Shown in pieces: positions 61,083-64,000 of a stretch of 64,000 bases of DNA. A program made the position numbers and the translations under genes. Under the pieces are notes generated by a model, which saw only the letters and a list, made by a program, of their open reading frames with translations, made no database searches and was not told the DNA's origin. Each line of letters begins with the position of its first letter. Position 1 is the stretch's first letter. The stretch comes from Pinibacter soli (GTDB lineage Bacteria > Bacteroidota > Bacteroidia > Chitinophagales > Chitinophagaceae): the NCBI RefSeq assembly GCF_029961145.1, contig NZ_JASBRG010000007.1:2832189-2896188 (forward strand), written 5' to 3'.

Positions 61083-61161
61083 ATAGTGAATAGTCAATCG
61101 TGAATGTGGCCTCTGGTCTGGCTCCGAAACAGTAACCAAGCTGCATTCACGTTTCACGATG
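61083..61161. repeat. Word-repeat inverted repeat, GTGAATAGTCAATCG type
   Basis: Left arm 61085-61107 (AGTGAATAGTCAATCGTGAA and on); right arm CTGCATTCACGTTTCACGA at 61141-61159, identical over 19 bases to 20935-20953. Confidence 0.85.
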
Positions 61162-61245
61162 CACCTGTCACTACTGCAAACTCTGTTCCCTGCCAATTTA
61201 ATTATTGCGTAATGTTCACTTAATTATTCGGTAATAATGGTGAGA

Positions 61246-61253
61246 TACTTTTG
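61246..61253 (+). promoter_or_regulatory. Candidate -7 box TACTTTTG for an intergenic transcript
   Basis: Plus-strand TAnnTTTG word; the only plus-strand signal in this gap that is followed by a terminator. No -33 TTG at the usual spacing. Confidence 0.4.
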
Positions 61254-61254
61254 T

Positions 61255-61358
61255 ACTGCTCTTATTTACTTGTTGTGTTAATCAAATGGTTTTAATTGAG
61301 CAAAGAATAGAATTTTCTCATGCAGTTTCCGCTTCATGTCTATGAAGCGGTTTTTTTT
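61255..61358 (+). ncRNA. Candidate small RNA, about 100 nt, between OmpA-like and kinase genes
   Basis: Both flanking genes are on the minus strand, yet a plus-strand Rho-independent terminator is present: stem CCGCTTCAT / ATGAAGCGG, loop GTCT, then eight T (61329-61358). A TACTTTTG box stands about 80 bases upstream. A 5' stem TGCTC/GAGCA frames the rest. A 19-codon frame from 61286 exists but has no ribosome site. No known RNA family recognised. Confidence 0.5.
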
Positions 61359-61360
61359 AT

Positions 61361-61438
61361 TAATTGAAAATGGAAAGTTGAAAGTTGAAAATTAAGCTGG
61401 ACACCCATTTTCAACTTTCAACTTTCCATTTTCAATTA
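61361..61438. repeat. Near-perfect 32-base palindrome, GTTGAAA word
   Basis: Arms 61361-61392 and 61407-61438 are exact reverse complements over 32 bases with a 14-base loop; made of TTGAAA/AAAGTTG units, the same word as 5774-5898. It ends two bases before the kinase gene stop. Confidence 0.93.
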
Positions 61439-61439
61439 A

Positions 61440-62492
61440 CTACAGGTCTTTCTTTTTTTCCAGCGTAAAACCTATAGTCGTTCCCACGTCTGGCGTACTG
61501 CGTACATGCATTGCCTGTCCGTGAGCTTCTATGATGTGCTTGCAAATAGCGAGGCCAAGGCCGGCGCCTCCTTTGTCGCGGCTGCGACCTTTATCTGTGC
61601 GGTAAAATCTTTCAAAAATGCGTGGCAGGTGTTCTTTTTCAATACCAATCCCGTCGTCGCTTATTTCTACCAAAACCCGGTCGCCTTCAGTTTTATACAC
61701 GCTGGCAACAATATTGCCCTCTATTTTTCCGTATTTACGGGCATTGTCTATGAGGTTTATAAGCACTTGCCTTACTTTTTCCTTGTCCGCAAAAACCGTT
61801 ACCGGTGCTTCGCAACCTTTTTTAATGCTCGTGCGAATATGCTTTTCGGTCAACTTAATGGACAGAGATTCATACAGCTCTTTTATAAGATCCTGTATAA
61901 CAAAGTTTTGCTTGTACAATATTTGCTCGCCTCTTTCCAGCTTGGAAATTTCATCCAGGTCGTTCATAAGGTGCACCAGACGCTCAACGTTGCGTGCGGT
62001 ATTTTCAAGAAATCTTTTTCTAACGTCGGGATTCTCCATCGCTCCGTTTAAAAGCGTATCTACATACCCCTGGACAGCGAAAATGGGAGTCTTGAATTCA
62101 TGGGCCAGGTTTTGCAAAAACTCCTTCCTGTAAGCTTCGTTTTTCTTAAGGATTTCAATCTCATCACTTTTTTGTGCCGCCCATTTCTCCACGTCCTCGC
62201 TTACTTCGTCAATGCTTTTGTGGGGAATGATGTATTTGTAGTAAACCTCTTCCTTTTTGCTGGCTTTCGTTTGATAAATAAACTTGTAAATCAGCTTGAT
62301 CCTCCGGTAAATGAACTGTTGCAGAAAAAACAGTATGAGAAAATACGCGACCGTATAAAGTATGATAAGGGTAAGCAAAGCCACCCACCAACTGCCAATA
62401 AAGATGAAGTTGGCAATAGCCACCAATATTGATATAGACGCCGCGTTGATAGCAGCTATTTGACGGGGGGATAAGTTTTTTGTTGAAAGCAT
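61440..62492 (-). CDS. Two-component sensor histidine kinase, PhoR-like
   Basis: 350 residues. Two adjacent membrane spans (residues about 12-32 and 36-58) with hardly any periplasmic loop, then a coil, HisKA with the phospho-His in NLAHEFKTPIFAVQG, and HATPase with NLIDNARKYG, DDGIGIEKEHLPRIFERFYR and GGAGLGLAICKHIIEAHG. Partner is the response regulator encoded just upstream (62594-63286). The lack of a sensing loop suggests it senses inside the membrane or through a partner. Confidence 0.93.
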   Translation of the reverse strand: MLSTKNLSPRQIAAINAASISILVAIANFIFIGSWWVALLTLIILYTVAYFLILFFLQQFIYRRIKLIYKFIYQTKASKKEEVYYKYIIPHKSIDEVSEDVEKWAAQKSDEIEILKKNEAYRKEFLQNLAHEFKTPIFAVQGYVDTLLNGAMENPDVRKRFLENTARNVERLVHLMNDLDEISKLERGEQILYKQNFVIQDLIKELYESLSIKLTEKHIRTSIKKGCEAPVTVFADKEKVRQVLINLIDNARKYGKIEGNIVASVYKTEGDRVLVEISDDGIGIEKEHLPRIFERFYRTDKGRSRDKGGAGLGLAICKHIIEAHGQAMHVRSTPDVGTTIGFTLEKKKDL

Positions 62493-62502
62493 TCTGAATT
62501 GA

Positions 62503-62585
62503 AAAAGTAAAAATTCAAAAGTAAAAATTCAAAAAGAAAGTCACACTGCGCCTGGTGGTTTTTGACTTTTAAATTTTTACTTAAA
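62503..62585. repeat. Word-repeat inverted repeat between regulator and kinase genes
   Basis: Left arm in AAGTAAAAATTCAAA units (62503-62542); right arm 62563-62585 (TGACTTTTAAATTTTTACTT). It sits inside the two-gene unit. Confidence 0.78.
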
Positions 62586-62593
62586 GAGGTAAT

Positions 62594-63286
62594 TTATTGA
62601 AGATCAAACTTGTAACCAACTCCTTTTACAGTGGTAATACAATCCAGACCCAATTTCTGACGCACTTTTCTGATGTGTACGTCGATGGTTCTGTCACCCA
62701 CAATAACTTCATTTCCCCAGATCTGGTTCAAGATTTCATTTCTAAGAAAAACTCGTCCTGGTTTTGAAGCGAGTAAGTACAACAATTCAAATTCTTTCTT
62801 CGCCAATGTAATTTCCTCTTCGCCCACTTTTACTATAAATCTCACAGGGTCAATAACTATTTTATCTATTGTCAATACACCAGCACCATTTTCATCAATC
62901 GGTTTGCTTACTCTTCTGAAAAGCGCATTTACCCTGCTCAGCAGTAATTTCGGGCTTATTGGCTTATTCACATAATCGTCCGCACCTTTCTCGAAACCTT
63001 TTACCTGAGAAGATTCGTCGCTTAGTGCAGTAAGGAAAATGATCAGCGTTTCTTTAAAATTTGGCTGCGACCTCAAAATCTCACACACTTCCACACCTGT
63101 TTTCTTTGGCATCATAATGTCAAGAATAATAAGGTCCGGTTTAACCAGTTTCGCCTTGTTCAAAGCATCATCTCCATCTTTCGCGGTGTACACGTTGTAG
63201 CCTTCTCCTTCCAGATTATATCCAATGATTTCCAATATATCCGGCTCGTCATCAGCTATAAGTACCTTTTTTCCTTTGGATTCCAT
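62594..63286 (-). CDS. Two-component response regulator, OmpR/PhoB family
   Basis: 230 residues. Receiver domain (residues 1-120) with acidic pocket DDEP and phospho-Asp in LIILDIMMPKKTG, conserved Thr/Lys (FLTALSDES, NKPISP). C-terminal winged helix with EFELLYLLASKPGRVFLRNEI, VGDRTIDVHIRKVRQKLG and GVGYKF. Transcription factor partner of the kinase downstream (101 bases apart). PhoB-like in layout; target genes unknown. Confidence 0.94.
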   Translation of the reverse strand: MESKGKKVLIADDEPDILEIIGYNLEGEGYNVYTAKDGDDALNKAKLVKPDLIILDIMMPKKTGVEVCEILRSQPNFKETLIIFLTALSDESSQVKGFEKGADDYVNKPISPKLLLSRVNALFRRVSKPIDENGAGVLTIDKIVIDPVRFIVKVGEEEITLAKKEFELLYLLASKPGRVFLRNEILNQIWGNEVIVGDRTIDVHIRKVRQKLGLDCITTVKGVGYKFDLQ

Positions 63287-63303
63287 TTAACAATTTGTTT
63301 ACG

Positions 63304-63311
63304 CAAAGTTA
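63304..63311 (-). promoter_or_regulatory. Candidate -7 box TAACTTTG for the two-component genes
   Basis: Minus-strand TAnnTTTG word 17 bases upstream of the response-regulator start; predicted leader about 10 nt. No -33 element. Confidence 0.5.
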
Positions 63312-63418
63312 ATTTACGTCTTAATGCATAAATTACGAATTCGATTATGAAATTGTTAAGCTACAAGTAAATCGGGCCTGTATTACCTTAATGTTAAGGC
63401 AGGTATATTTATTGATAG

Positions 63419-63426
63419 TATTTTTG
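63419..63426 (+). promoter_or_regulatory. Candidate -7 box TATTTTTG for the gene at 63450
   Basis: Plus-strand TAnnTTTG word 23 bases before the start codon. Confidence 0.4.
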
Positions 63427-63449
63427 CTAATAATTGGAAGCCGTTAGTT

Positions 63450-64000
63450 ATGAATAAATTAATCGCCCTGGTCCTTAGCTTGGCATTACTACAAAATGCA
63501 GACGCACAAAACTACCCTGTTGATAAACGACGGGTCCTTTTTCATGATGCAGTAGACAAGTATCAGAAAAAAGTATACTCACTTGACGGGAAAGCCGATT
63601 CTACTATAATGATTGCCCGGGATGAAACCGTTAATCTGCAAATAGAATATGCACTGATTGATAAGGTAGATGAACTGCAGAAAACAATAGAACTGGATTC
63701 CACGCTTTCACACAATGCCAAAATCAAATATCTGCGCGGTTTGGAAATCATGCTGAAAGGATACGTTACAAATTATAAGAAGCGAGATTTCCCCGTTACC
63801 ATGGCACCGGCGCTGGTAAATGGATTTGAGCAGGGAATGTTGTTGGATGCCAAGGGGCAAAGTATTGTGCCGGTGGTGAATAATAACATTTACGGCGTTG
63901 GCAAAATATTGATCGATTGCTTTATGGTACTTCCGGAAAATCCGGGAACGCAGGCTTCGAAAACTATTATCATCAGAAAATATCTGGCAAGCCATCCGGC
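63450..64000 (+). CDS. Exported protein of unknown function, 3' end outside window
   Basis: At least 183 residues, open to the last base. Signal peptide NKLIALVLSLALLQNADAQ, followed by NYPVDKRRVLFHDAVDKYQKKVYSLDG and a mostly helical mature part (IEYALIDKVDELQKTIEL, KIKYLRGLEIMLKGYV). No motif recognised. Transcribed away from the two-component genes, with its own promoter word. Confidence 0.72.
   Translation, partial: MNKLIALVLSLALLQNADAQNYPVDKRRVLFHDAVDKYQKKVYSLDGKADSTIMIARDETVNLQIEYALIDKVDELQKTIELDSTLSHNAKIKYLRGLEIMLKGYVTNYKKRDFPVTMAPALVNGFEQGMLLDAKGQSIVPVVNNNIYGVGKILIDCFMVLPENPGTQASKTIIIRKYLASHP

Larger units (their letters stand above)
60973..61360. other. Gene-free region holding a candidate small RNA
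   Basis: 388 bases between two minus-strand genes, containing the repeat at 61083-61161 and, on the plus strand, a promoter-like word and a strong terminator (see 61246-61358). Confidence 0.6.

Overview
The window is about 64 kb of a Bacteroidota chromosome, most likely from the Chitinophagaceae or a near relative. Pointers are a SusC/SusD pair, a subtilisin-like protease with a type IX secretion sorting tail, an S46 dipeptidyl-peptidase, a tricorn-type protease, a DUF5777 barrel, DUF3098 beside ftsX, moderate G+C, and several copies of the phylum's -7 promoter word TAnnTTTG. Genus and species cannot be read from the sequence.

Layout. 1-2500: 3' part of a CusA/CzcA metal-efflux pump. 2952-8839: an eight-gene electron-transfer cluster (small Tat protein, YceI lipoprotein, CX4CH cytochrome, DUF5777 barrel, cytochrome c, four-cluster ferredoxin, NrfD quinol subunit, anchored beta-domain protein) with no catalytic subunit. 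9248-12041: small proteins including BON, SH3 and DUF937-like proteins. 12229-24930: housekeeping (pdhC, leuS, ftsX, DUF3098, uppP, an Atg22/UMF1-type transporter, a metallo-hydrolase, glyS, two paralogous small membrane proteins, a flavin reductase). 25078-33503: secreted subtilase, small exported protein, mfd, DUF4870. 33750-34979: ECF sigma operon with two membrane proteins. 35109-43232: two LolA-like paralogues, alkA-like glycosylase, S46 peptidase, DUF4440 protein, acetyltransferase, pheS, small membrane protein. 43236-47960: Tet-like transporter, RRM protein, a complete IS481-type element, M23 peptidase, an unknown protein. 48110-53079: tricorn protease and polysaccharide flippase. 53554-58249: susC-susD. 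58431-63286: ruvB, DUF937-OmpA fusion, histidine kinase and response regulator. 63450-end: start of an exported protein.

The strongest signal not explained by genes is a set of more than 25 intergenic inverted repeats. Each arm is made of a short, sloppily repeated 6-9 base word (for example GTTGAAA, ATAACTGA, TTGTTAG, AATTAGGA, CACTAAG, GCAAAGAC). The second arm carries the reverse complement of the same word. About ten word types are seen, and several recur at separate loci, so they look like a dispersed composite repeat family; the IS481 copy sits between two arms of one.

Other items to check are a structured roughly 260-nt leader before leuS with mutually exclusive hairpins, a probable small RNA at 61255-61358 with its own terminator, apparently leaderless starts for pheS and ruvB, and a 57-residue membrane protein gene at 37439-37612. 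No tRNA, rRNA or CRISPR array was found.
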